Source: Hormoscilla sp. GM7CHS1pb (GTDB lineage: Bacteria; Cyanobacteriota; Cyanobacteriia; Cyanobacteriales; Desertifilaceae). Taken from it: a stretch of DNA of 64,000 bases. The notes below the pieces were generated by a model. The model searched no databases, was not told the origin of the DNA, and saw only the letters and a program-made list of their open reading frames with translations. This document shows positions 48,459 through 57,773 of this stretch, piece after piece (positions within the stretch are counted from its first letter, which is position 1; the number at the start of each line of letters is the position of its first letter). A program made the position numbers and the translations under genes. The DNA lies in assembly GCA_014323675.1 (NCBI GenBank), contig JACONN010000002.1, positions 434,001-498,000 on the forward strand, written 5' to 3'.

Positions 48459-50180
48459 TCACGGCATCCGTTGGAGAACACCCAGACCTAATTCTTGCTC
48501 CGATAGCGATCGCACCTCAAACAAAGCTAGCATATCTTTCAACTGAGGATTTCCCTTAGAAGCCCCCTTCATCCCCATGGCAATAATCAAACCGCAGTAA
48601 CCCTTAGTTTTTTTACAGCGATCGTCCCATTTTTGGCGATCGGCAGTATGAACCGAACTGAACTCAAATTCTTCAAACAAGTATAAATCCCCATCACCCG
48701 TTTGAAATATCCCCAAATCGAAGCTCTTGTCACTGTAGAGGTCTTCTCCTGGGTTAAAGCCAATTCCTTCCAGACCTTCAGCCGTTCGCAAATTCTGAAT
48801 CAAAGCCTTTGCCTTTGGCTTAGAGGTTTGAACGATCACCACTGGCAGACCATCTCCAACTGCGGGAATCTGCTTTGGTGCCGCCTGATAGAAGTAAGCA
48901 GTTTTTCTTAATTGTTCTATACCCTCCCAAGATACTACACATATCCTACTCAGAGAATTATCTGGGATCAGATCTTTCCGCAATAGGGGCAGATCCCACT
49001 CATCGGAATCTTCATCGGAATCTTCATCGGAATCAGCTTCCATTACTGAAGAAACCATTTCAAACAGTTCCGCTGCTATATTCGGCAGAGTGGCAACCTT
49101 CACCTGGACTTTTTGTGCCGCCTGTTCGGCATCCGTTTGCGGTGTCTCCTGGGTAGTGCGCTTAGCGATCCCAGGAGACACCGGCGGCAGGGTAATATTA
49201 TATCGATTGTTCAGGGCTGGAAACTGCTCGACCGTAATTTTTTGGCGCGAGGACTTAATAAAGCGACCTAGAGCTTCCAGGGCCACATACATGACCAGAG
49301 CCTCTTCTTCGTAGATAATTGACCGCAACCCCTCTAGTGGGTGTAAAGTCCCAAAATTATGATTTATTTCTGAGAATGGCAAGCTACCCAACTCCCAAGA
49401 AGACTCGTCATCGTCAGCTAGTTCCGACTCATCGCTTAGTTCAAAAGTCAAGAACAGGCAATCTTGCTTGAGGAAGGCTTCTTCCAGCTTTTCGATCGAG
49501 TCATGGGCCAATATCCCTGCCCGAAACTGCTTGAGAGAATCCAAGGACCTATATAACAAAATCCCATATTCTTCACCCAGCATCCCCATCACAGATACAT
49601 AAAGGGTGCTCACATCCCAGCGGTTGAGTTCGATCGATAATACTTGGTACTCAGCCAAGATGTCCCAAGGACTCGCCTGCCAAATGTTACGTGCTTTGGA
49701 GAGCAACCCTTGAGCATACTGCGGCGGCAGTTTAGGAGGTCTGGTGATGAACTCCGATTGCAACTCTCGGAACAGCCGATCGATCAGGGGTAGATTTGGC
49801 ACATAGTCAATGGCAATGTCAAGATCTTGGAGAACGCCCCGCAGGTAGAACTGGATTTCTCGATCGCGGACTACTATTTTTTGGGGTAGGGCTGGTTTGG
49901 CCTGGCCCTGGGGATACTCGATCGCCCTGAGCAATGTCCGTACCACCGCTTCTAGCCCTATCTCCGGTGCTACCATATCCATTGACCGGACCATGCCTTC
50001 CGAGCCATCTACCCAAATAATGCATTCCCCTTGCCCCTCAGAGGGGACTTCTAGTTCATTGCCCTGTTCATCCACAACCGGCATACCAGCTACGATAGTG
50101 CGGCGATCGCCCTCCCAGACGCTGGTGATTTGTGGGAGTTTTTGCAGGCGACGGCATGTAGAGCGATTCAGAGTAGTCAT
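48459..50180 (-). CDS. unknown 573-residue protein (DUF6930-like)
   Basis: Start taken at MTTLNRSTCRRLQKLPQITS (50178-50180), since upstream codons are atypical. Residues about 10-80 read as a beta domain (VWEGDRRTIVAGMPVVDEQG). The middle has YVPNLPLIDRLFRELQS and WDILAEYQVLSIELNRWDVS. A flexible acidic stretch DSDEDSDEDSDEW lies near 400, with a C-terminal domain after it. It resembles long cyanobacterial proteins annotated DUF6930; I am not certain. No membrane segment or catalytic motif is seen. Divergent from sufA/iscA. Confidence 0.6.
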   Translation of the reverse strand: MTTLNRSTCRRLQKLPQITSVWEGDRRTIVAGMPVVDEQGNELEVPSEGQGECIIWVDGSEGMVRSMDMVAPEIGLEAVVRTLLRAIEYPQGQAKPALPQKIVVRDREIQFYLRGVLQDLDIAIDYVPNLPLIDRLFRELQSEFITRPPKLPPQYAQGLLSKARNIWQASPWDILAEYQVLSIELNRWDVSTLYVSVMGMLGEEYGILLYRSLDSLKQFRAGILAHDSIEKLEEAFLKQDCLFLTFELSDESELADDDESSWELGSLPFSEINHNFGTLHPLEGLRSIIYEEEALVMYVALEALGRFIKSSRQKITVEQFPALNNRYNITLPPVSPGIAKRTTQETPQTDAEQAAQKVQVKVATLPNIAAELFEMVSSVMEADSDEDSDEDSDEWDLPLLRKDLIPDNSLSRICVVSWEGIEQLRKTAYFYQAAPKQIPAVGDGLPVVIVQTSKPKAKALIQNLRTAEGLEGIGFNPGEDLYSDKSFDLGIFQTGDGDLYLFEEFEFSSVHTADRQKWDDRCKKTKGYCGLIIAMGMKGASKGNPQLKDMLALFEVRSLSEQELGLGVLQRMP

Positions 50181-50318
50181 AGACTCAGATTTATTGGGTA
50201 CAAACGGGGGAGACGCCAGCTGTGAGGTCAACCGCATATTTTAATCTTAATCTTTATCCAGACCCACCATAACAAAATCATACTCTCTGCTGCCACCATC
50301 AGCAGTTGATTCCCGATT

Positions 50319-50371
50319 CGATATCTCCTGTGTGCTCTTGTCCCAGGGGACTCGGCACACAGGAGATATCG
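50319..50371. repeat. palindromic repeat (gatatctcctg type)
   Basis: cgatatctcctgtgtgc / gcacacaggagatatcg, a 17-bp perfect stem with the loop tcttgtcccaggggactcg. It lies about 70 bases upstream of the iron-sulfur assembly gene. Related to 45383-45490. Confidence 0.8.
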
Positions 50372-50440
50372 CCGCCACAACTGGAGTTCCTCGATAGAAT
50401 AGACAGAAGGATTTATACTGCGTTAGGAGTACGGCCAACG

Positions 50441-50797
50441 ATGACACAAGCAACTCAAGCTCAACAACGAGGCATCCTGATGACGGCAGCTGCCAAAGAG
50501 CATATGCTCGGACTACGGGAAAAACAAGGGAAAGACCTCTGTCTGCGGGTTGGAGTCCGCCAGGGGGGTTGTTCGGGATTGTCCTATATGATGGATTTTG
50601 AAGACCCCAGCCAGATTAAGAAGTCCGATAAGGTCTATGATTATGATGGCTTCCAGGTCGTCTGCGACCCCAAGAGCCTCCTCTATCTCTATGGCTTGCA
50701 GCTGGACTACAGCGATGCCCTCATTGGCGGTGGCTTCCAATTCACTAACCCCAATGCTACCCAGTCCTGCGGTTGCGGCAAGTCCTTTTCTGCCTAA
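50441..50797 (+). CDS. sufA: A-type iron-sulfur cluster carrier (SufA/IscA/HesB family)
   Basis: A 118-residue protein. Start at MTQATQAQQRGILMTAAAKE; an upstream extension in the same frame crosses the palindromic repeat and is not used. The three conserved cysteines are in GVRQGGCSGLSY (C56) and SCGCGKSF (C110, C112), the A-type carrier pattern C-x(n)-C-G-C. It carries Fe-S clusters or iron to apoproteins. The symbol sufA is by similarity to the cyanobacterial slr1417 group; iscA would be equally fair. Confidence 0.85.
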   Translation: MTQATQAQQRGILMTAAAKEHMLGLREKQGKDLCLRVGVRQGGCSGLSYMMDFEDPSQIKKSDKVYDYDGFQVVCDPKSLLYLYGLQLDYSDALIGGGFQFTNPNATQSCGCGKSFSA

Positions 50798-51041
50798 TGG
50801 TGATTTGTGACTAGAACGAAAGTAGGGTGGGCATCGCCCACCTTGCTGTTAAGCTGTCGCGCATCGCTCACTGCATATTTGGCTATCGGATTAAATCGTG
50901 GCAACCGGAGACCCCTAAGCGTTTCAGCAACCCAGCCTGTCCCATTTGGGACTATGCAATTTAAATGCATCACAGCTTACCGGTACTGTCTGGACTGGAT
51001 AATTTTTGATTGACTAAAAGGCAAATATAAGGTATATTAAC

Positions 51042-51464
51042 ATGTCTAAGGCAGCAGAAACCCTGTTTAATGAGGGAGTCGAACGATATCAAGCCAGTGA
51101 AGCGGCGGAGACTCTGATTCCGGTGTTCAAGGAGATTTGCGATCGCTCTCCGAAAAACAGCGCCGCTTGGACAAGTCTAGCATGGCTGTATCTGTTGGAG
51201 TCCAAAGCGAACTCGGCGATGCATTGCCGCACTCAAAGCGGTGAAACTCAATCCCGACGATCCCAGGCGCGGATCAATTTGGCCGCTGCGATGCTAGAAA
51301 CTAACCGCAAGGGCGTCCGGGAACATGTCGATCGGGCCCAGACCTTGATCGTGGGTTTTGCGGAATTGCGGGAGGAAGTGAAAGCAAATTTTGCAGACGG
51401 ATTGAGCAGAAAGCCCGATTGGCAGCACTTAAAGCAGATCGAAAAGTGGCTGTTTGAGCTTTAA
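51042..51464 (+). CDS. TPR protein with a short out-of-frame stretch
   Basis: A 140-residue protein. SKAAETLFNEGVERYQASEA and SPKNSAAWTSLAWLYLLESK make one and a half TPR units. Residues about 60-73 (MHCRTQSGETQSRR) look unlike a TPR, and another frame over the same bases reads LKAVKLNPDD. The normal frame resumes at QARINLAAAMLETNRKG. Two compensating indels (about 51225 and 51266) therefore preserve the overall frame. It lies downstream of the A-type carrier gene, a usual cyanobacterial neighbour. Likely a protein-protein adaptor. Confidence 0.7.
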   Translation: MSKAAETLFNEGVERYQASEAAETLIPVFKEICDRSPKNSAAWTSLAWLYLLESKANSAMHCRTQSGETQSRRSQARINLAAAMLETNRKGVREHVDRAQTLIVGFAELREEVKANFADGLSRKPDWQHLKQIEKWLFEL

Positions 51465-51554
51465 TTAGCCCACAGCTGACCTATCGATTGGAATTATACC
51501 ACAAATTATGCGATAACGAAGCGCTTTCCTGACCTGAGCAGATAGAGAAAATAA

Positions 51555-51803
51555 ATGAAAGAGCGACTGATCGATTGGCTGAACTTGGCTTTAACAGCGA
51601 ATATATTTTTTGTTTTATGCAGTTTTGCCTGGTTAATCCTAGCCCTTTTGGGCAAAGCTACTGGTATTCCCCTGGGTTGGGACGTCTGGTATCAACTGTG
51701 GGAACCGGTGTTCACCCCGGCCATTGGCATCTTGATGGCAGGTGCGATTATTAGTGGTATAGCTAGTTGGGTGGCTAAACGCCTGAATTCAGATTCAATC
51801 TGA
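51555..51803 (+). CDS. small two-helix membrane protein
   Basis: 82 residues. MKERLIDWLNLALTANIFFV, with a first hydrophobic helix at about 8-34 (LALTANIFFVLCSFAWLILALLG, partly given), then WDVWYQLWEPVFTPAIGIL and a second helix (AGAIISGIASWV), ending in a basic tail. The layout is typical of small cyanobacterial membrane proteins of unknown function. Start follows gagcagatagagaaaata. Confidence 0.65.
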   Translation: MKERLIDWLNLALTANIFFVLCSFAWLILALLGKATGIPLGWDVWYQLWEPVFTPAIGILMAGAIISGIASWVAKRLNSDSI

Positions 51804-51925
51804 ACAGCCTGAGCCGATCGCCCGCCCAATCATCTGCAAACCCCTCCGCGAGTAGTTTAGTCTATAGATAGTTGCGCGAATGAGATATATTAGAAGCTAC
51901 AGGTGGTTGTGGGAGACTAAGACCA

Positions 51926-52470
51926 ATGACTCGGAAGCAAGGTAATGTAGTTGTGTATGTCATCATTTTGGGTGCGGTAGCAGCCCTGCTTGGCAGTGTC
52001 ATATGGATCAAAGATAAATTTATGGTTAGCTCCAGCAGTCGCTTCTATTGTGCTCTCCAGGTGGACCCCAACCGAGGCGGTGAAGTCTGGACCGTGATGT
52101 ACGATCGGAATAACCAGGTTAAGCCTTGGCTGAGAATGGTGAGGAAGATGGGTGGTAACGGGATGCCCAGAGACGCTGCGAAGAAATTGCCCGCAGGTTA
52201 GACCTCTATCGCCAAGATGGTCTGATTTCTTTAGAATATCGCACGGACCCTAACACGCCCAGGCAATATGTTATCTGTGCTAAAACTAAAATTAGTGGCG
52301 ATCATTGTCCCCTGGTATTGACGCTGATGCCCGATGATGACCCATATGAAGCCTTGCGTGAAGTGGCTGGGGCCCTGCTTCCCGGAACTGTTCCTAGCTA
52401 TCAGTGCGATCGGGCCCAAAACTGCCCTCCTCCTAAACCTCTGGATATTCCTTTGGGTAATCAGTTGTAG
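51926..52470 (+). pseudogene. COP23-domain protein, frameshifted
   Basis: Frame 1: MTRKQGNVVVYVIILGAVAA (signal/anchor), then FYCALQVDPNRGGEVWTVMY and a stop after the lesion near 52158. Frame 2 continues WDAQRRCEEIARRLDLYRQD, then LISLEYRTDPNTPRQYVICA and ends LGNQL at 52470. One missing base restores RC-x-E-I-A-RR-L, a hallmark of COP23 (circadian oscillating protein) domains, with conserved cysteines in FYC, RRC and VIC. About 180 residues, exported or membrane-anchored. Function of the family is unclear. Confidence 0.75.
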
Positions 52471-52499
52471 AACTTGGCTGGGATAAGGGGCGATCGGGT

Positions 52500-52908
52500 G
52501 TTGACAGTAGCAAAAAAAATACTCTCGTTCCCAGTCTCTGGCTGGGAACGACTTCGGAGGCTCTGCCTCCTTTATTTTGTCACAGGAGGCAGAGCCTCAA
52601 AAGCAACGTTCCCAGGTTGAACCTGGGAACGAGGGAAAGAAGTTGAACCTGGGAACGAGGGAAAAAATAATCTCGTTCCCAGCCAGAGACTGGGAACGAC
52701 TTCGGAGGCTCTGCCTCCTTTATTTTGTCACAGGAGGCAGAGCCTCAAAAGCAACGTTCCCAGGGAACGAGGGAAAGAAGTTGAACCTGGGAACGAGGGA
52801 AAAAATAATCTCGTTTCCCAGGGAACGAGGGAAAGAAGTTGAACCTGGGAACGAGGGAAAAAATAATCTCGTTCCCAGTCTCTGGCTGGGAACGAGGGAA
52901 AGAAGTTA
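52500..52908. repeat. interspersed repeat field (gttcccag/ctgggaac type)
   Basis: Many copies of ttgaacctgggaacgaggga and ctcgttcccag(tctctgg)ctgggaacg, mixed with ggaggcagagcctc palindromes. It continues after the IS1 at 53781-53985. No coding potential is believed. Confidence 0.85.
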
Positions 52909-53780
52909 GGCGTTGCACAATTACGGGATGATTTAAATAGGTACCGGTACAGAATTATAACGTAGATAGTGCAATAATAACTTAATTGAAAGCCTCAACA
53001 TTTCTTCCGACTTTGAGTAACATAATGTTTTTCTTTTTAATCGAGCTAGATAATGTCTTAATCGACAATTTTCACATTCAACACGGGTCATGTAGGTTTT
53101 GCTGACTATATGGTCAATATATTCAATAAACATTGGATAAACAGGCCATCCATCAGTAACGTCTAAAAAGCATTGCCAACATTTTCTAATATCCCACATA
53201 GGCTTAAAAGTTTCTGCAGAACGATCGCCTAATACCCATGTTATAATCCCTGGCTTGAAATGATTTACGACTGTCCATAGCCACTTTTTATTCTTTTTTT
53301 CATTGACATAAGTATGCAACTCGTCAATTTCTGCAACCTCCGGAATATCGTAGTTTTCAGGGATTGACGGTAATTCTTTAGCTGCCTGTTTTACCCAATC
53401 AATTTGAGTATTATGGCTGACACCAGTTATCCTTTCAATACCTCGAAATCCATTGCCATTAACGTACATTGTCAAACAATTTTTCTTGACATCTTCTGAA
53501 TAACCGCGCGGATAATAATGTTCGAGAAACTGGCGACGACAATCCTTACAAATTAAATTCTGTTTGCCGCGTCGGTGACCATTTTTATTGATGTTTTCAG
53601 AACCACATCTGGGACATTTCATGTTCGACTCCTTTAGCTAATTCTTTCGCCTTACTATCCATGATAACACATATTATGACTAGGTCGAAAACAAACATCA
53701 TACTATACATAAATTCTGACTGTAAAATTGCAGATTATCATAATCTGCAATAACCCATCATCCCGAAAATGTGCAACGCC
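52909..53780. mobile_element. IS1-family insertion sequence, copy 2 (872 bp)
   Basis: Same ends and length as copy 1, flanked by the 8-bp duplication agaagtta (52901-52908 and 53781-53788). It is inserted in the repeat field. Same orientation as copy 1. Confidence 0.95.
52933..53622 (-). CDS. IS1-family transposase (copy 2)
   Basis: Identical in translation to the 229-residue transposase at 5080-5769 (zinc finger CPRCGS...CKDC, IDELHTYV, LDVTDGWPVY and RLKRKTLCYSKSEE). The identity of two copies 48 kb apart, among many damaged genes, marks it as a recently active element. Confidence 0.9.
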   Translation of the reverse strand: MKCPRCGSENINKNGHRRGKQNLICKDCRRQFLEHYYPRGYSEDVKKNCLTMYVNGNGFRGIERITGVSHNTQIDWVKQAAKELPSIPENYDIPEVAEIDELHTYVNEKKNKKWLWTVVNHFKPGIITWVLGDRSAETFKPMWDIRKCWQCFLDVTDGWPVYPMFIEYIDHIVSKTYMTRVECENCRLRHYLARLKRKTLCYSKSEEMLRLSIKLLLHYLRYNSVPVPI

Positions 53781-53785
53781 AGAAG

Positions 53786-54445
53786 TTAAACCTGGGAACG
53801 AGGGAAAATAATAATCTCGTTCCCAGTCTCTGGCTGGGAACGAGGGAAAGAAGTTGAACCTGGGAACGAGGGAAAATAATAATCTCGTTTCCCAGGGAAC
53901 GAGGGAAAGGGGTTGAACCTGGGAACGAGGGAAAGAAGTTGAACCTGGGAACGAGGGAAAGGGGTTGAACCTGGGAAAGAGGCAAGTCGGACTGGACATG
54001 AAAAGAAACCCAATAATCCTTTCCGATCGCCCTCTCTTTTAGGAAAACCAAATATACTTATGGGTTCTCCGTATTCTACCCGATCTGAATTCCCCAGCTT
54101 GAGCGGTTTATAAGGACAATTCTTACTCTTGGACGGCTTAAACGTCACAACTGCTAAATCCACACCCCGCAGCGGCTGGATATTAGTATCTGAGGAAATT
54201 ATTTCACGATCGAGTGTCAGATTCAAATCGCTACTGGGAGCCAGAACATGTTTCGCCGTCAGCACCGTGCAGATACCTTTAGCTCCCGGAACGAAAAATC
54301 CTGTCCCATGTCCCGGTTTATCCCTGTAGGTAATCAGAACCACACTCTGCTCCAGTTCTCGGGCAATTTTGTCATCAGACTTGACCAAACACCCTGTCAG
54401 TGATAATGCTAGCAACCCAGAAGCGATCGACCAACGCCAGGACAT
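53786..54445 (-). pseudogene. trypsin-like lipoprotein, C-terminus replaced by repeat DNA
   Basis: MSWRWSIASGLLALSLTGCL has a lipobox (LTGC, Cys19). The chymotrypsin-like fold shows the catalytic His in TVLTAKHVLA (about 60-69) and Asp in VDLAVVTF (about 95-102). The frame reaches ISIFGFPKREGDRKGLLGFF and then runs into the repeat field (PGSTPFPRSQVQ...). The segment with the catalytic Ser (GxSGGP) is therefore missing. It is probably inactive; the truncation predates the IS1, which lies further downstream. Confidence 0.75.
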
Positions 54446-54751
54446 AATACTACACCTACTTTAATTAGGATCTATAATCTGTAATGGGTTTGTTCGGGAC
54501 TCCATTAGCTGAATCATAACATAGGTTGCCGCCATCTGTTCCGCTCCTCAATAATTATCTCACTCCCGGTAGGTTCTCCTGATGAGGGCCATGCACGTCA
54601 CCCAACCACTCAAACAATTGTAGGGTGAGGAATGCCCACCCTACAGAAACAATACTCCAAACAATTATTGGTGGGCAATGCCCACCCTACTCTAGTACAC
54701 TAAAGGCTTAAAACATTCTCTTTGATGGATAGTATTCAAAGGCAATTCCCA
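54446..54751. other. intergenic
   Basis: 306 bases. It contains two copies of a gcccaccctac / gtagggtggg(c) repeat (about 54600-54690) able to form hairpins. No gene. Confidence 0.5.
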
Positions 54752-55675
54752 CTATTTTACGCCCACGATCTGCTCTAAAGCCGGTTTCACGGTAGGATAT
54801 TGATATTCAAAGCCAGAGTCGGTGGTGCGTTGGGGCAAAACCTGTTGACCTTCCAGAACTACCTTAGCTCCATCTCCCAATAATAATTCTAAAGCTATGT
54901 TGGGGACGGGCAACCAGGAAGGTCGTTTTAAGACTTGTCCCATAATCTGGCATAATTCCGACATCCGGACTGGGTTGGGTGCAGTGGCGTTGAATACTCC
55001 TTCAACTTCCCCATGACCTAGGGAAAACAAAATCAGGTTAACCACGTCCTCCCGGTGAATCCAGGAGAACCACTGACGACCCGTGCCTATGGGACCGCCG
55101 ACAAACATTCTGAAGGCAGGTAGCATTTTGGCTAAGGCCCCTCCCATACCGAGGACAATGCCCAGGCGCAGAATCACCAGTCGCACCCCAGCATCTTTCA
55201 CCTTCTGAGCTTCCGCTTCCCATTGGGTACAGACATTCGCCAGAAAATCAGCACCCGCTGGACTGCTTTCGACAAAAGTGGCCGTTTCGCTAGCGCCATA
55301 GTAGCCGATCGCGGAAGCATTTACCAAGACTTGGGGCTTGGGGTCCGCCTTGGATATCGCTTCGACGATTTTTGCAGTGCCAATTTTACGACTATCCGCG
55401 ATCGACTGCTGGTATTTTGGGGTCCAGCGTTCGGCAATGGGCGCACCAGCTAGGTTGACTACCGCGTCACAGCCTGCGATCGCTCCTTGCCAGTCCCCTG
55501 ATGCCGTGGGCGTAGAGGTGACAATTTCTAAATTACCGAAAGCAGTAGGAGGAAAGACACGCTTAGCTCTGGTTCCGTCGCGACTGAGAACCAGTATTTG
55601 CTCTCCTTGTGCATGTAGACGCTCTACTAACCGACTACCGACAAATCCCGTCGCACCTGTAATTGCTACTTTCAT
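54752..55675 (-). CDS. TIGR01777-family NAD(P)-binding epimerase-like protein (SulA/ThyD type)
   Basis: A 307-residue extended SDR. Start MKVAITGATGFVGSRLVERL (GxTGFxG); codons upstream are not used. NLAGAPIAERWTPKYQQSI (about 79-97) and ASAIGYYGASETATFVESSP are diagnostic of TIGR01777, and GRQWFSWIHREDVVNLI follows. The cyanobacterial members are described as thylakoid-associated or as septum-related; the substrate is unknown. Intact. Confidence 0.85.
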   Translation of the reverse strand: MKVAITGATGFVGSRLVERLHAQGEQILVLSRDGTRAKRVFPPTAFGNLEIVTSTPTASGDWQGAIAGCDAVVNLAGAPIAERWTPKYQQSIADSRKIGTAKIVEAISKADPKPQVLVNASAIGYYGASETATFVESSPAGADFLANVCTQWEAEAQKVKDAGVRLVILRLGIVLGMGGALAKMLPAFRMFVGGPIGTGRQWFSWIHREDVVNLILFSLGHGEVEGVFNATAPNPVRMSELCQIMGQVLKRPSWLPVPNIALELLLGDGAKVVLEGQQVLPQRTTDSGFEYQYPTVKPALEQIVGVK

Positions 55676-55760
55676 AGACCTAACCTCCACTCGCTCTAGT
55701 TTACAGCACTCCGGGAAGGTGCATCTGACTTTTGCTGCTAGCATATTCGCTCCTGCGCCC

Positions 55761-55793
55761 AGAAACCAGGTATATGGGAAAAACCTGGTTTCT
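55761..55793. repeat. GAAACC(A/C)GG hairpin repeat
   Basis: agaaaccaggt / acctggtttct, 11-bp stem. It lies upstream of the CinA-like gene, in the region where its promoter and the end of the TIGR01777 promoter region meet. Confidence 0.7.
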
Positions 55794-55871
55794 TAATCTG
55801 GTGTCGATCTTGCGGTGTAAGATATTGGATGCTGTCAATTGCAGATTGAGAAAGAGGTGATCTAAAAAAAT

Positions 55872-56800
55872 ATGTGGAAAAAATGGGTAATCCCTGCGAT
55901 CGTCGCCCTTGTCGGACCCTGGATGCTGCTCGTCGGGATCGCAATGGCCGACAGTCCCTGCAACAGAGATATTACTTGTCAGAGGGGGTTGCTGTGTGTG
56001 GAAAACGCTTGTCGTGCTACAGATTACATGTCATTTGATTACACCCCCATCATGAACGCCAAAGCCGAGGAATTTCTCAAAGAAATCAAAGCGCGGCAGC
56101 TCAACGTGGTGACGGCGGAATCTCTGACTAGCGGCATGATCGTCTCAACCCTTGTCAACATTCCCCTCTATGGCTCCTACATCTACGGCGGATTTTCCAC
56201 TTATGATAGTGATGCCAAGCGCAAGATGCTCGGGGTGAAAAAAGGCAATGTTTACACCGAAACCACGGCTCGTCAGATGGCAGCAGGTGCCCTGGAAAAT
56301 AGTCGGGCGATGGTCTCTATAGCTGTAACTGGCCATGCTGGACCAGTGGACAAGAATAAGTTGGAAGAACTCGGTGTGGTGGATGCTGCGGTTTTCATTC
56401 GCACCAAAACTCCTACTCAAGACGATCAGACCACCAACCAGTCGATCGCCTTCAACACCAGGCACCGCCACCTGGAACTCTGCGATGGCGATGGACAACC
56501 CATGACGGAAATCTTGTGCGCACAATATCGATCGGAAGCCGAATCAGATCCTAACGGATATGTTTCCGCTCCCACCTTGTCCCTGACGCGCAAATTGATT
56601 CGGCAAAATGTGGTGATATCCGCCTTGGATCTGGCGATCGAACATCTAAGGGACTTTAGCTGTGAAAGCGATGGCAACATCGTCACCTGTCGCAGTCTTG
56701 ACTCTATGTGCCAGAACCCTACGATGGTCGTTACGCCAAGTACAACGAACCGACTTGGGTGATTGAACAACATACAGAGCCCTGCATTGCAAAGCAATAA
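55872..56800 (+). pseudogene. exported CinA C-terminal-domain (NMN amidase-like) protein, frameshift near the end
   Basis: The N-terminus MWKKWVIPAIVALVGPWMLL...VGIAMA is a signal peptide, then a Cys-containing part (CNRDITCQRGLLCVENAC) and the CinA C-terminal domain: VVTAESLTSGMIVSTLVN (about 78-95), YGGFSTYDSDAKRKMLGV, and VSIAVTGHAGP. In CinA this domain deamidates NMN, with the AES(L/C)TxG motif forming the active site. Near 56700 one extra base shifts the frame; the corrected end reads LYVPEPYDGRYAKYNEPTWV and stops at 56800. Export of such a domain is unusual. Flanked by hairpin repeats on both sides. Confidence 0.7.
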
Positions 56801-56889
56801 TAATTTTAGCATCGTAGGTTGGGTGATCTCGCGGGCGAAACCCAACGGCGGTAGTTCTGTTGGGTAACTGCGTATGCACTCTTTTGCCC

Positions 56890-56922
56890 AGAAACCCGGT
56901 TTTTACAGAAAACCGGGTTTCT
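56890..56922. repeat. GAAACC(A/C)GG hairpin repeat
   Basis: agaaacccggttttt ... aaaaccgggtttct, 13-bp stem, directly downstream of the CinA-like gene; a possible terminator. Confidence 0.7.
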
Positions 56923-56989
56923 TAATTCCTGCCTGGTCCCCGATTGTAGTAGACTTGATTTTCATCCGATCGAATATTTTGATAGTCCA

Positions 56990-57679
56990 GTGCTGATATC
57001 TGCTTCTGTTATTGCGTTAGAGTTGAAACTTGCCCTCGTAGCAGTCTGGTTGGGTGTCCTGTTCCTGTTGGCCGCGTGGCTGCATCGCGACCGCCAGACC
57101 GATGCCGAAGTCGTCCGCAAGGTGGTTCACATTGGTTCGGGTAATGTGATTTTGCTAGCCTGGTGGCTGGCCATACCTGCTTGGATCGGGATTTCGGCCT
57201 CGATCGTATTTAGTGCGATTACCGTCACCTCCTACTTCGTGCCAATTTTACCAGGTATCAACAGTGTGGGACGGCAAAGTTGGGGGACATTTTTCTATGC
57301 TGTCAGCATCGGATTGCTAGTTGCGGCATTTTGGCCCTTGCAACAACCCCAGTATGCCGCCTTGGGAGTCTTGATGATGACCTGGGGAGATGGTTTAGCT
57401 GCCCTGAGCGGTCAGCGATATGGGCGTCATCAATATTATGTCTGGGGGATACAAAAGAGTTGGGAAGGTTCTGGGACGATGTTCGCAGTCTGCTATCTTA
57501 TTTGTAGCCTGATTTTCCTCGGAGTCTATGGCAATCTCTGGCAAACCTGGCTGCTGAGTTTGGTTGTAGCTATAGTAGCTACGGGTTTGGAAACTTTCTC
57601 TAAATTGGGCATTGATAATCTGACCGTACCCTTGGGGAGTGCCGCCGTGGCTTTTGCCTTGATGCATATGGCGCTATAA
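56990..57679 (+). CDS. phytol/dolichol-kinase-like CTP-dependent membrane kinase
   Basis: 229 residues with a GTG start at 56990. Seven or so membrane helices. VVRKVVHIGSGNVILLAWWL (about 41-60), LMMTWGDGLAALSGQRYGRH (about 127-146), then KSWEGSGTMF, and GIDNLTVPLGSAAVAF near the end are typical of the phytol kinase/VTE5 and dolichol kinase group in cyanobacteria (slr1652). It likely phosphorylates phytol released from chlorophyll for tocopherol synthesis. Intact. Confidence 0.8.
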   Translation: MLISASVIALELKLALVAVWLGVLFLLAAWLHRDRQTDAEVVRKVVHIGSGNVILLAWWLAIPAWIGISASIVFSAITVTSYFVPILPGINSVGRQSWGTFFYAVSIGLLVAAFWPLQQPQYAALGVLMMTWGDGLAALSGQRYGRHQYYVWGIQKSWEGSGTMFAVCYLICSLIFLGVYGNLWQTWLLSLVVAIVATGLETFSKLGIDNLTVPLGSAAVAFALMHMAL

Positions 57680-57773
57680 TGACAATTAAAATTATTATAG
57701 CGTTGTAGAGGCAGGTTGAATATTCATCCAATTTCTCTAATAAATAAACAAATTTATGGTAGATTTTGCCCCT

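Noticed and set aside
54129-54329. Plus-strand frame opposite the protease
   Set aside because: Antisense shadow without start signal or domain.
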